The translations under genes and the position numbers were made by a program. This document shows, piece by piece, positions 33,305 through 41,523 of a DNA stretch of 64,000 nt. The stretch comes from Candidatus Sulfidibacterium hydrothermale (GTDB lineage: Bacteria > Bacteroidota > Bacteroidia > Bacteroidales > F082): positions 1,550,001-1,614,000 of the forward strand of contig NZ_CP083760.1 in NCBI RefSeq assembly GCF_020149915.1, given 5' to 3'. Under the pieces are notes generated by a model. That model did not search any database and was not told where the DNA came from. It was given only the letters and a program-made list of their open reading frames with translations. Numbering within the stretch: the stretch's first letter is position 1; every line of letters starts with the position of its first letter.

Positions 33305-36001
33305 CTAAAAATTATGGAACCGTTTGATGAACCAGTTTTTAACAATTTGTGTCAGCAGCGCATACGAAATGAGTATGGCAATAAGAAACGGAAAATAGAT
33401 AAGCGGTAGCGGCGTTAGCCCAATGGCGGTTCCTACCGGAGTAAAAGGAATAATAATGCCAATAACCATGATTAAAGAGGTCAGAGCAACCACCGGTGCC
33501 GTAGCCCAACTTTGAATGAAAGGAATACGGCGGGTACGGATTAAATGAACGATTAATGTTTGAGACAATAAGCCTTCTACAAACCAGCCGGTTTGAAAAA
33601 GACTTTGATGTGCCGGTGTATTGGCTTTAAAATAAAAGAACATCAGGGCAAAAGTGATATAATCGAATATGGAACTGATGGGCCCGATGTAAAGGATGAA
33701 TTTTTGCAGAAAAGAGGCGTCCCACTGTTGGGGTTTTACGATGTATTCTTTGTCCACACGATCCCACGGGATAGACGTTTGCGAAATATCGTAAAGCAGG
33801 TTTTGCAACAGCAGCTGAACCGGCAGCATGGGAAGGAAAGGAAGGAAAATACTGGCACCGAGCATGCTGAACATGTTGCCAAAATTGCTGCTGGTAGCCA
33901 TTTTGATGTATTTCAGGATGTTGCCAAAGGTACGACGTCCGTAAATAATTCCTTTTCGCAAGACCGACAGATCGTTTTCCAGCAAAATAATATCGGCACT
34001 TTCTTTGGCAATATCAGTGGCTGTATCTACCGAAATGCCCACGTCGGCATCTTTTAGCGCCCCGGCGTCGTTAATGCCGTCTCCCAAAAAACCCACCGTG
34101 TAGCCTTTGGCCTGTAATGTTTTTACCACTCTGCTTTTTTGAAGCGGATTAAGTTTGGCAAAAATGCTGATCTGATCAATTTGTTGAGTCAGCTCTTCGT
34201 CCGAGATGTTCTCCATCTCATGTCCGAGCATGATGTGTTTTATGGGGATTCCCACATCTTTACAGATTTTCCGGGTAACGATTTCATTATCGCCGGTAAG
34301 TACTTTGATGCCTACCCCCAGTTTTTGCAGTTGCTGAATGGCTTCGTTAGCCGAAGGTTTTGCCGGGTCCAGAAATCCGATTAAACCGGCAATAACCAGA
34401 TTGTTTTCGTCGGCAACGGAATAGTTGATTTCGCGCGGAGCAAATTCACGTACGGCGAGCAACAGCACACGCATTCCGTCTTCGTTCATTTTTTGTGTTT
34501 CCCGAAGGATGATGTTTTTCATCCTCTCGTCAAGCGGAACAATTTCATCGGAAAAAATTTGTAGTTGTTTGTCGTCACCCGGATCAAAAGCATGGGACGA
34601 AATTTGAAGAATCTCTTCCACGGCTCCTTTGCAAATCAAAAGATGATTCCCGTCTTTTTTTCTTAGAATCACTGACAGCCGCCTGCGTTGAAAATCAAAA
34701 GGAATTTCATCAATTTTCTCAAAATCGCGTTCCACTTTCAGCTCTTCATTCAGCTCGGCATGGGTAAGAATGGCTTTGTCCAGCAGACTTTTCATGCCGG
34801 TTTGGTGGTAGCTGTTCAGATAGGCCCAGCTCAATACTTCATCATCATCGTAGCCCAAAATATTTACGTGTTTTTCCAAAACGACTTTGTCCAGTGTCAA
34901 AGTACCTGTTTTATCGGTACACAAAATATTCATGGCGCCAATATTCTGGATGGCATTCAGCCGTTTCACGATTACTTTGAATTTGCTCATGTTTACGGCT
35001 CCTTTGGCCAGATTAGTGGTGACAATCATGGGAAGCATTTCGGGAGTCAGCCCCACAGCTACCGCAATGGCAAAAAGAAAAGCATCAAACCAGTTTCCTT
35101 TGGCGATACCGTTAATAAAAAAGATGAGCGGAACCATGACGAGCATAAAACGGATAAGCAGCCAGCTTACCCGGTTGATTCCTTTGTCGAAACTGGTTTC
35201 TACCCGTTTGTTGGTTATGGATTTGCTGATGGCGCCAAAATAGGTGTTTTCGCCGGTATTCACCGCCATGACCAGCGCAGTACCGCTTACAATGTTGGTT
35301 CCCATCAAACAGATATTGGTTAGTTCAAGCGGTGAAAGATTTTCGGCGTTGGTAACGGGATGGGCCAGTTTTTCAACCGGCATGGATTCGCCTGTCAGGA
35401 TGGATTGATTGACAAACAAATCTTTGGACTGAATGACTCTGGAGTCAGCCGGAATCATGTCTCCGGCAGACAAATGGATAATATCGCCCGGAACAATTTC
35501 TTCAAAATTGATTTCCGAACTTCCTTTTTCTTTTCGGATAACAGTGGCGGTGGTAGTGACCAGATTTTTCAGCTTTTCAGCTGCAACATTACTCCGGAAT
35601 TCCTGAACAAAACGGATTAAAACACTGATGAACACCATTGTCGAAACAACGATGAGCGTTTTGTAATCTTTTTGTCCCGGTGCAGCCAACCAGATGTCGA
35701 CGACATAGGAAACGATGGCGATAAGAACCAGTATTCCGATAAACGGGTTCAGAAAAGCGGCTAACAGTTGCTTGTACCAGGCTGGGGTTTTTTCTCGTTG
35801 AATGCGGTTTGGGCCAAATTGCTTCAGCTTTTCTTCTACGCTTTCTTCATCCAGCCCGGAAAGAGAAGTCTGGTAGGCGTTTAAAATTTCTTTGATATCG
35901 GAGGCCGCGGCATGTTGCAGTTTTTTTACGGCTTCGGGAGATATTCCGTGTGTATTTTGAAATATCTTTTTTTTAACGGTTTCTTTTAATTTGGTTACCA
36001 T
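33305..36001 (-). CDS. mgtA: magnesium-translocating P-type ATPase (MgtA/MgtB type)
   Basis: P3B-type ATPase that imports Mg2+ across the inner membrane. The 898 residues show a cytosolic N-terminus, paired helices (about 82-102 and 114-132), actuator domain with TGES (203-206), the phosphorylated Asp363 in CTDKTGTLTLDKV, the nucleotide domain, the hinge TGDNEIVTRKI and GDGINDAGALKDADVGISVD (DGIND box), and the C-terminal helix bundle. Length and the NPFIGILVLIA and EMLPMIVTTNLAKGA segments fit MgtA rather than Ca2+ pumps. The leader (36002-36137) contains a small ORF and a switchable hairpin over the ribosome-binding site, suggesting control by Mg2+ through translation. Confidence 0.95.
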   Translation of the reverse strand: MVTKLKETVKKKIFQNTHGISPEAVKKLQHAAASDIKEILNAYQTSLSGLDEESVEEKLKQFGPNRIQREKTPAWYKQLLAAFLNPFIGILVLIAIVSYVVDIWLAAPGQKDYKTLIVVSTMVFISVLIRFVQEFRSNVAAEKLKNLVTTTATVIRKEKGSSEINFEEIVPGDIIHLSAGDMIPADSRVIQSKDLFVNQSILTGESMPVEKLAHPVTNAENLSPLELTNICLMGTNIVSGTALVMAVNTGENTYFGAISKSITNKRVETSFDKGINRVSWLLIRFMLVMVPLIFFINGIAKGNWFDAFLFAIAVAVGLTPEMLPMIVTTNLAKGAVNMSKFKVIVKRLNAIQNIGAMNILCTDKTGTLTLDKVVLEKHVNILGYDDDEVLSWAYLNSYHQTGMKSLLDKAILTHAELNEELKVERDFEKIDEIPFDFQRRRLSVILRKKDGNHLLICKGAVEEILQISSHAFDPGDDKQLQIFSDEIVPLDERMKNIILRETQKMNEDGMRVLLLAVREFAPREINYSVADENNLVIAGLIGFLDPAKPSANEAIQQLQKLGVGIKVLTGDNEIVTRKICKDVGIPIKHIMLGHEMENISDEELTQQIDQISIFAKLNPLQKSRVVKTLQAKGYTVGFLGDGINDAGALKDADVGISVDTATDIAKESADIILLENDLSVLRKGIIYGRRTFGNILKYIKMATSSNFGNMFSMLGASIFLPFLPMLPVQLLLQNLLYDISQTSIPWDRVDKEYIVKPQQWDASFLQKFILYIGPISSIFDYITFALMFFYFKANTPAHQSLFQTGWFVEGLLSQTLIVHLIRTRRIPFIQSWATAPVVALTSLIMVIGIIIPFTPVGTAIGLTPLPLIYFPFLIAILISYALLTQIVKNWFIKRFHNF

Positions 36002-36007
36002 TTGTTA

Positions 36008-36068
36008 TCTCCCTTATTTTTTGTTCAATAAGAGACATAACAAACGGAGCCGGGATGCCTCTATTGAA
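36008..36068 (-). promoter_or_regulatory. predicted RNA switch in the mgtA leader
   Basis: Two mutually exclusive stems share the segment CTCTTATTG. Stem A: TTCAATAGAG (36068-36059) pairs with CTCTTATTGAA (36034-36024), 10 bp with one bulge; it leaves the ribosome-binding site free. Stem B: TCTCTTATT (36035-36027) pairs with AATAAGGGA (36018-36010), 8 Watson-Crick pairs and one G-U, and masks the AAGGGAG Shine-Dalgarno-like site (GGGAG at 36013-36009) that precedes the mgtA ATG by seven bases. The stop codon of the upstream small ORF lies inside the 5' arm of stem A, so a terminating ribosome would favour stem B. Confidence 0.6.
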
Positions 36069-36117
36069 TGTTGGTTATCACTATCTTGCGCTTGGCAGGA
36101 TAAGAATCATCTTCCAT
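36061..36117 (-). CDS. mgtA leader peptide (small ORF, 18 residues)
   Basis: ATG at 36117 to TAG at 36061, encoding MEDDSYPAKRKIVITNIQ. It begins about 20 bases after the predicted transcription start from the promoter at 36141 and ends inside the regulatory hairpin. The first residues are acidic (Glu-Asp-Asp) with a nearby proline; in E. coli and Salmonella the mgtL leader peptide is also acidic and proline-rich at its start, and such nascent chains destabilise ribosomes when Mg2+ is low (established for mgtL). That this peptide acts likewise is inference. The ribosome-binding site is weak (TAAGAA). No conservation data were available. Confidence 0.5.
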   Translation of the reverse strand: MEDDSYPAKRKIVITNIQ

Positions 36118-36140
36118 TTCTTATGGCTTTAAAGTTTTTG

Positions 36141-36148
36141 CAAAAGTA
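36141..36148 (-). promoter_or_regulatory. Bacteroidota -7 promoter element for mgtA
   Basis: TACTTTTG on the minus strand, exact TAnnTTTG match. The implied start near 36137 gives a leader of about 136 bases containing the small ORF and the switch. A TTGACA is present 12 bp upstream, not at the usual -33 distance. Confidence 0.5.
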
Positions 36149-36284
36149 TGGCTATTCTGTCAACCGGATGGCTTTTTTATGGCCTGAGCAGCAATTTTGT
36201 CTGGTTTTAAATTGGATAGGATTTTTGCTGTTGCGACAAAGATCGTTTTTAAACTTCTTAATTTAGAAGGTTAGAAAGTGTGAT

Positions 36285-36745
36285 TTGAAATAATTTAACT
36301 TTTGTAGATTTACTTTATTCAAAGGTTTAAAAGATTGTGTGACGTACAAGCTGCGGGTAGGCTTGCCGAAACGGCGGGCAGGCGGAAGAGTGAATGCCGA
36401 AAAGCTTACAGCATTGTGCAAAAGTGCTTGCATTTCTCTTGCGATGAGCAAGAGACTCTTTTGCCGGAGATGTTGCTTTCCGGCAGAGCGGGAAGAAGCA
36501 TTCGTTTCGGTCGTCTTCTTTGGTTCCTTTCTTGTCTCGTCAAGAAAGGAACAGAAAACGACTTAAAATTCTTTTTACTTCAAGTAAAAAAGCAATTTTA
36601 CCTGGAATAATGAATGCCATTAAAAAGTAAAATGATTGCTGAGATATATCAATAAGCAAATAGCGTGCAGAATATCAGTAGATTCCGTTTTGTAATTTAG
36701 CGAAAGTTTTTATTTTTCACAGTTTATCAAAATTGTAAAAGTTAA
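36285..36745 (+). repeat. dispersed structured repeat, copy 2
   Basis: Near-full-length relative of 12881-13340. Long stem-loop at 36396-36484 (GCCGAAAAGC against GATGTTGCTTTCCGGC, with identical inner stems), then the 12-bp hairpin GTTCCTTTCTTG/CAAGAAAGGAAC at 36523-36552 with loop TCTCGT, the reverse complement of the copy 1 loop. The AT-rich 3' part (ACTTCAAGTAAAAAAGCAAT and onward) is shared with copy 1. It lies between the mgtA promoter and the trxB terminator, filling the 700-bp gap. Open frames crossing it are not conserved and are disregarded. Confidence 0.85.
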
Positions 36746-36755
36746 GTAAAATGAC

Positions 36756-36780
36756 AAAAACGGGCACATGGCCCGTTTTT
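36756..36780 (-). terminator. intrinsic terminator after trxB
   Basis: AAAAACGGGC and GCCCGTTTTT around ACATG, a 10-bp stem with T-runs on either strand, 38 bp beyond the trxB stop. Confidence 0.85.
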
Positions 36781-36817
36781 GGTTTGATGTAAGCAATATC
36801 CGCGAAAGCGGAAAAAA

Positions 36818-37741
36818 TTATTGTTGAATATAATTCAATGCATTCAATGCGGAGACCGTTCCATCGGCAACAGCCGTGGTAATTTGGCGGAAACGTTTAG
36901 CGCGGCAGTCGCCGGCTGCAAAAACCCCTTTGATATTGGTTTGCAGGTTTTCGTCCGTTTCAATTTCGTTCCACTGGTTGAGTTTTACCGGTGTATTTTC
37001 CAGCGCCTGGGTGTTGGCTTCGTAGCCTACGAAAATAAATACCCCGTCAATTTTTTTGGTGAAAATTTCACCGGTTTTCAGGTTTTTATATTTGATGCCC
37101 TCCAGGCTTTCTTTTCCAAAAAATTCCGTAATGTGGGCTCCCATGATATAATCAATCTTCGGATTGGCTTTGGCCTCTTCTACGGCATGTTCAAAAGCCT
37201 GAAAATGGTCAAACTCATGAAGAATGGTTACTTTCCGGGCGTACTTTGTCAAGGCTACCGCTTCTTCCAGTGCCGAATTTCCGCCACCCACGACAATAAT
37301 TTCTTTATCCTGAAAAAAGTCACCATCGCAAGTGGCGCAATAAGAAATACCGCGTCCTTTAAAGGTGTCCTCTCCGGGAACATTCAGGGTGCGTGACCGT
37401 CCACCGGTAGAAAGGATGATGGCCGGTGCTGTAAAGACTTCTCCGTTTTCGAGCTCCACCTTTTTTTCGTCGCCTTCCAGTATCAGGTTTTTCAGCTTGA
37501 TGTTTGATTTGATGACACAGCTGAAATTTTTGGCTTGTTTTTTCATGGCTGAAGCCAGCTGATAGCCACTGATACTTTCGATGCCCGGATAATTGGCTAT
37601 CTCATAAGTCAGTACCATTTGTCCTCCGGGCATGCCGGTATCAATAATGACGGTTTTTGCTTTGGAGCGTCCCAAATAAATTCCGGCAGTAAGCCCTGCC
37701 GGGCCACCGCCTAAAACGATGACATCAAATTTGTTTTCCAT
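36818..37741 (-). CDS. trxB: thioredoxin reductase TrxB
   Basis: NADPH-dependent flavoprotein that reduces thioredoxin. The 307 residues show the FAD motif GGGPAGLTAG (11-20), the redox pair Cys135-Ala-Thr-Cys138 in SYCATCDGDFF, the NADPH motif VVGGGNSALEEAV and the C-terminal FAD motif GVFAAGDCRAKRFRQITTAV. Length is that of low-molecular-weight bacterial TrxB. It is 51 bp downstream of a thioredoxin-like gene with an unusual active site, which is its likely partner, and ends in a strong terminator. Confidence 0.95.
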   Translation of the reverse strand: MENKFDVIVLGGGPAGLTAGIYLGRSKAKTVIIDTGMPGGQMVLTYEIANYPGIESISGYQLASAMKKQAKNFSCVIKSNIKLKNLILEGDEKKVELENGEVFTAPAIILSTGGRSRTLNVPGEDTFKGRGISYCATCDGDFFQDKEIIVVGGGNSALEEAVALTKYARKVTILHEFDHFQAFEHAVEEAKANPKIDYIMGAHITEFFGKESLEGIKYKNLKTGEIFTKKIDGVFIFVGYEANTQALENTPVKLNQWNEIETDENLQTNIKGVFAAGDCRAKRFRQITTAVADGTVSALNALNYIQQ

Positions 37742-37792
37742 AGTGTTTTTACTTTCTTCGCCAATAGGTCCGGTTTGTTTGCCGGAAGGAGA

Positions 37793-38140
37793 TTATTTTT
37801 TGAACTCACGGTCCAAAATCTCGGTAATTTGTTCGCGGGTTTGAATGCTGCTGGTAGCTGCCACGACTTTTCCGTTTTTGTAATAAATAGTAAACGGAAG
37901 TCCCATAAAACCACGGCATTCGGGAAGTTCGCGAATTACCCGTGCTTCCGGATTGTCAAACAACATGTCGCGAAACTCAACATGCGGATATTCGTCCTGT
38001 AACTCTTCCATGATGTCGTAAACAGGAACACACATGGGGCCCATGCGGCCACAACATACCATTACATTTTCGTGATCTTTTAAAATCTGGTTCAGCTCTG
38101 CTTCGCTGACAACATGTTTTAAATTTGTGGGTAGTACCAT
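37793..38140 (-). CDS. thioredoxin-like protein with non-canonical cysteine motif
   Basis: A 115-residue thioredoxin-fold protein. The usual WCGPC is replaced by VCCGRMGPMCVP: cysteines at 29, 30 and 37, with Met on either side of Gly-Pro. Other thioredoxin features remain: a following helix (VYDIMEELQDEYP), the FRDMLFDNPEARVIRELPEC segment with Cys77, and the cis-proline loop GLPFTIYYKNGKVV. It precedes trxB by 51 bp in the same direction, so TrxB probably reduces it. Whether Cys29/30 and Cys37 form the redox disulfide, or whether Cys77 takes part, cannot be told from sequence. It could be a redox relay or metal-binding variant. Confidence 0.85.
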   Translation of the reverse strand: MVLPTNLKHVVSEAELNQILKDHENVMVCCGRMGPMCVPVYDIMEELQDEYPHVEFRDMLFDNPEARVIRELPECRGFMGLPFTIYYKNGKVVAATSSIQTREQITEILDREFKK

Positions 38141-38309
38141 TTTTCTGATTTTTTATGAATGAAAACTGCCGGACATGCAGCACAAATTATGCCAATCGAT
38201 AGTGTTGTAAATTTCTTAACAGAGAAACGTTTTTACTTGAAATATATAATTTGTTTTTAATGTGTATTTATGACAGGTCAGGTGCGAAAACTGGCAGATT
38301 TACGTTTTG

Positions 38310-38978
38310 TTATGCCTCCAGTTCGCGGCGGACCGATTCAAGAAATTCGGGTAGTTTCTTTTTCCGGTATTGCATAACCCATCGTGGGTGGGGTAGTGGG
38401 ATCACTTCACCAAAAAACCGGAATTCGTCATTGAGTTTTTTCAGGTAGGAAAAATTTTTTCCGTTGCCAAAACAATAACATTTGTCGGTATAAGTTCCCA
38501 GCGTAATTTGGTCCTTGATACTTTTTGTAATAAAAGGTTTTAGGCTGTTTTCCAGTGCTTTGTCATCGTAATAATTAAAGTTTTTTCCGTTTTTGATGAA
38601 GCCAAGCGGGCTGACCGCTCCGATGTAAAAACGTTTGTAGAAGGGAGTGGGGCCTCCCATATGCTGAATAAGCCGGTAAACAAATTGTGAAGAGAGTTCC
38701 GGTTTTTTATCGAATGGGTTGGTAATGCCACACGTCTGTTCCAGTTGAATGGGGTCTGTAAACGGAATGCCGGTTACTCCGGCACCAAATCGGCCGGGAT
38801 TAATTCCCAGAATGAGGTGGCGGTTTTGATTGTCGTTGAAATATTGATGATAAAAGCGGTGGCAAACCTGAAGTGTTTCCGGATTCCGGTAAGGATTCAT
38901 GACCTCAATTCCCAAAGGTAACGTTACGTTTAAGGAAAGGTGTTGGTAAAAAAAGAGTGTTTTTTCTGCAAAAGTCAT
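38310..38978 (-). CDS. SMUG2-type uracil-DNA glycosylase family protein (DUF4918)
   Basis: Predicted base-excision repair glycosylase, 222 residues from the ATG at 38978. Motif 1, GINPGRFGAGVTGIPFTDP, resembles the SMUG-type catalytic loop (with Asn in place of the general UDG Asp, as in SMUG enzymes), and the C-terminal PLPHPRWVMQY corresponds to the His-containing motif 2. The start 38978 is preferred over 38999 because an exact promoter element lies at 38997-39004. The gene stands alone. Substrate range (uracil, hydroxymethyluracil, xanthine) not predictable. Confidence 0.85.
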   Translation of the reverse strand: MTFAEKTLFFYQHLSLNVTLPLGIEVMNPYRNPETLQVCHRFYHQYFNDNQNRHLILGINPGRFGAGVTGIPFTDPIQLEQTCGITNPFDKKPELSSQFVYRLIQHMGGPTPFYKRFYIGAVSPLGFIKNGKNFNYYDDKALENSLKPFITKSIKDQITLGTYTDKCYCFGNGKNFSYLKKLNDEFRFFGEVIPLPHPRWVMQYRKKKLPEFLESVRRELEA

Positions 38979-38996
38979 TTTGATACGATTAAAGGA

Positions 38997-39004
38997 CAAA
39001 GGTA
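38997..39004 (-). promoter_or_regulatory. Bacteroidota -7 promoter element for the SMUG2-type gene
   Basis: TACCTTTG on the minus strand matches TAnnTTTG, 18 bp before the ATG at 38978. Confidence 0.5.
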
Positions 39005-39159
39005 AGGCGAAGTTGGAAAAATGTGGGAACGGACGGGAATTTTCTTCCAGAAATGGATTTTTTATGGCTAATTCCTATTTTATACTGGAAGCCTCTTCGT
39101 TTCCACTTAATCCATGCTATGTTAATACTTTGAAGGGGAAATAACAATGTCCAAAACAA

Positions 39160-39370
39160 GATGCTAATTGCGGGCGGTCTCCCGAAACGGGCGGGCCGGC
39201 GTAGGCGTGAATGCTGGAAATCTTACAGCACCGAGCAAAAGCGCTTGCATTTCGGTTGATAAACCGGTTCTTTTGCCGGTGATGTTGATTTTCAACAGAG
39301 CGGGCAGAAGCTTTCGTTTCGGACCGCCTTCTTTGGTTCATTTCTTGGCGGGACAAGAAATGAACAACAA
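39160..39370 (+). repeat. dispersed structured repeat, copy 3 (core only)
   Basis: Core of the family seen at 12881 and 36285, more diverged. The first stem-loop is kept in shape (GCAAAAG/CTTTTGC conserved) while the apical stem has changed from CTCTTGC/GCAAGAG to CGGTT/AACCG. The second hairpin is GTTCATTTCTTG (39336-39347) with CAAGAAATGAAC (39354-39365), loop GCGGGA: one base pair has changed on both sides (C-G to A-T). The AT-rich tail of the other copies is absent. Confidence 0.8.
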
Positions 39371-39449
39371 AAAGAGAACAAAATGGATATGCCTGATTAT
39401 AAGAACCCGAGAATGAATTTATCGATAAAAATTTTTGATTCAAATGATT

Positions 39450-39532
39450 GAACCCCTTCGGGGTTCTGCTTCCCGTTATTTTTATCCCACGAGTTTCACC
39501 CGTGGTTAATCCCATTCAATCCCTTCGGGATT
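39450..39532 (+). repeat. cluster of small GC hairpins, copy B
   Basis: GAACCCC-ttc-GGGGTTC (39450-39466), CCACG...CGTGG (39487-39505) and AATCCC-ttc-GGGATT (39518-39532). The outer hairpins match those of copy A at 21603 and 21672, and the middle one differs in sequence but not in form. From 39533 to 39815 I see no gene or strong structure. Confidence 0.65.
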
Positions 39533-39815
39533 TCCTTAAAACTATTTTTTAAAAAAGGAAAAACTACAATCATTCACACAGAACAGCCATCTTCTTATCA
39601 AAGTAGGATGGTATATATCAGAAGGGAATTAGCCTTCTTTACAGGAAAACAGGCCAGTTTTTCCGTGTTTTCCCCTGTGTACTAAGTAAATTCCGTAAAG
39701 CAGACTAATCATTTTACGGCTTTTGCTGTATTCGTTCATTCAGAAAGAATTGTTTTTCCTTGATGCTTTTGGATTGTTTTGATTTTCAGTATTTTGTGGT
39801 TTAAAGAATGGATGT

Positions 39816-39846
39816 TTGAAAAATTTGAAAAAATGGTTTATCTTTG
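39816..39846 (+). promoter_or_regulatory. gdhA promoter with both -33 and -7 elements
   Basis: TTG at 39816-39818, 20-bp spacer, TATCTTTG at 39839-39846: the full Bacteroidota promoter arrangement. It predicts a leader of about 100 bases before the gdhA ATG. A second -7 match, TAATTTTG at 39879-39886, may be an additional start site. Confidence 0.65.
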
Positions 39847-39950
39847 AAGAAAATCCCGATTCTCTTTGGTTTAATCTCTAATTTTGCTCCGAATTTAAGG
39901 ACCGGGAAACGGTTTTATAAAAATGATAATCAACATTTAAATCAAAGGCA

Positions 39951-41288
39951 ATGAACCTTAACAATATCATGAACGACCTGGAAAAGAAACATCCGGGTGA
40001 AGTAGAATTTTTACAGGCAGTACGCGAAGTGCTGGAATCTATTGAAGAAGTGGTCAATGAAAACCCGCAATTCGATTCGGCCAAAGTGATTGAACGGCTG
40101 GTAGAACCTGACCGGGTTATTATGTTTAAAGTGCCGTGGATTGATGATAACGGTGATGTACAGGTAAATCTGGGATACCGGGTACAGTTTAATAACGCTT
40201 TAGGACCGTACAAAGGCGGTTTGCGGTTTCACCCGAGCGTAAACCTGAGTATTTTGAAATTCCTTGGTTTTGAACAGATCTTTAAAAATGCTTTGACTAC
40301 ACTTCCTATGGGAGGTGGTAAAGGCGGTTCTGATTTTAATCCAAAAGGAAAATCAGATAACGAGATCATGCGTTTTTGCCAGGCTTTTATGCTGGAACTT
40401 TGGAAAGTGATTGGACCGGAAACCGATGTTCCGGCTGGTGATGTAGGAGTAGGAGGCAAAGAAATTGGTTACCTGTACGGAATGTATAAAAAACTGGCCC
40501 GCGAAAATTCAGGCGTTCTGACCGGAAAAGGTTTGGGCTGGGGCGGAAGCCTGATTCGTCCGGAAGCTACCGGCTTTGGCGGTGTGTATTTCACCAAAGA
40601 AATGTTGGCTATGCAAAATGAAACTTTTGAAGGTAAAACCGTGGCTATTTCCGGATTTGGAAATGTGGCCTGGGGCGTGGCCTTGAAAGTGACTGAGCTG
40701 GGTGGAAAGATCATTACTATTTCTGGTCCTGACGGATATATTTATGATGAAGAAGGTATTGCCGGTGAAAAAATTGATTATTTGCTCGAACTGCGGGCTT
40801 CCAATCAGGATATTGTGGCTCCGTTTGCCGATGAATTTCCGTCTGCTAAATTTATTCCCGGAAAACGTCCGTGGGAAGTAAAATGTGATATTGCCATGCC
40901 TTGCGCTATTCAGAATGAACTGAACGGGGACGATGCCAAACTGCTGGTGGAAAATGGGGTTTTGGCTGTTGCTGAAGTTTCCAATATGGGTTGTACCCCC
41001 GAAGCCGTTACCCTTTTCCACGAAAAGAAAATTCCTTTTGGCCCCGGAAAAGCCGTGAATGCCGGCGGCGTTGCCGTATCTGGTTTGGAAATGACCCAGA
41101 ATGCCATGAAACTGGCCTGGACCCGCGAAGAAGTAGATGCCAAGTTGCATCATATCATGTCTTCCATTCACACCGCTTGTATCACGCATGGTACCGAAGA
41201 TGATGGCTATATTAATTATGTGAAAGGCGCGAATATTGCCGGATTCCTGAAAGTAGCCAATGCAATGATGGATCAGGGGGTGATCTAA
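39951..41288 (+). CDS. gdhA: NADP-type glutamate dehydrogenase GdhA
   Basis: Reductive amination of 2-oxoglutarate to glutamate (or the reverse). The 445 residues show the family I hexameric signature: GPYKGGLRFHPSVNLSILKFL (catalytic-lysine region; described, with Lys in GPYKGG), MGGGKGGSDFNPKGKSD with the active-site lysine, PAGDVGVGGKEIGYLYG, and the Rossmann motif VAISGFGNVAWG. The GFGNVA dinucleotide motif and overall length (about 445) fit NADP-preferring enzymes, though coenzyme specificity is not certain. Preceded by AAAGG and a promoter at 39816; followed by a terminator at 41330. Confidence 0.95.
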   Translation: MNLNNIMNDLEKKHPGEVEFLQAVREVLESIEEVVNENPQFDSAKVIERLVEPDRVIMFKVPWIDDNGDVQVNLGYRVQFNNALGPYKGGLRFHPSVNLSILKFLGFEQIFKNALTTLPMGGGKGGSDFNPKGKSDNEIMRFCQAFMLELWKVIGPETDVPAGDVGVGGKEIGYLYGMYKKLARENSGVLTGKGLGWGGSLIRPEATGFGGVYFTKEMLAMQNETFEGKTVAISGFGNVAWGVALKVTELGGKIITISGPDGYIYDEEGIAGEKIDYLLELRASNQDIVAPFADEFPSAKFIPGKRPWEVKCDIAMPCAIQNELNGDDAKLLVENGVLAVAEVSNMGCTPEAVTLFHEKKIPFGPGKAVNAGGVAVSGLEMTQNAMKLAWTREEVDAKLHHIMSSIHTACITHGTEDDGYINYVKGANIAGFLKVANAMMDQGVI

Positions 41289-41329
41289 AAAAGAATTTTT
41301 ACAGCTTATCATTTAAATTCATACCTGCT

Positions 41330-41364
41330 ACCGCTCTTGTTTGTTTAACGACGAGAGCGGTTTT
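41330..41364 (+). terminator. intrinsic terminator after gdhA
   Basis: ACCGCTCT (41330-41337) pairs with AGAGCGGT (41353-41360) and is followed by a run of five T. Confidence 0.85.
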
Positions 41365-41523
41365 TATTTCCTTTTCTCTTTTTCGGAGTAATTTATGGTA
41401 AACCATTCATTAGTATTGAGATACAAAACGATATTTTTCTGTGAAATTCTTCACAGAAAAATAGTTTTTCCGGTTTAAAACACGTTATTTTGCGTTATTA
41501 ATTTATGTTTAACAAATGAGGTT

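Noticed and set aside
36002-36137. M-box or other known metal riboswitch in the mgtA leader
   Set aside because: I could not find the conserved M-box or yybP-ykoY core; the leader is better explained by the small ORF and the two alternative stems.
35991-36266. Plus-strand 91-codon frame opposite the mgtA leader
   Set aside because: No family resemblance, no promoter, and it overlaps the better supported minus-strand leader structure.
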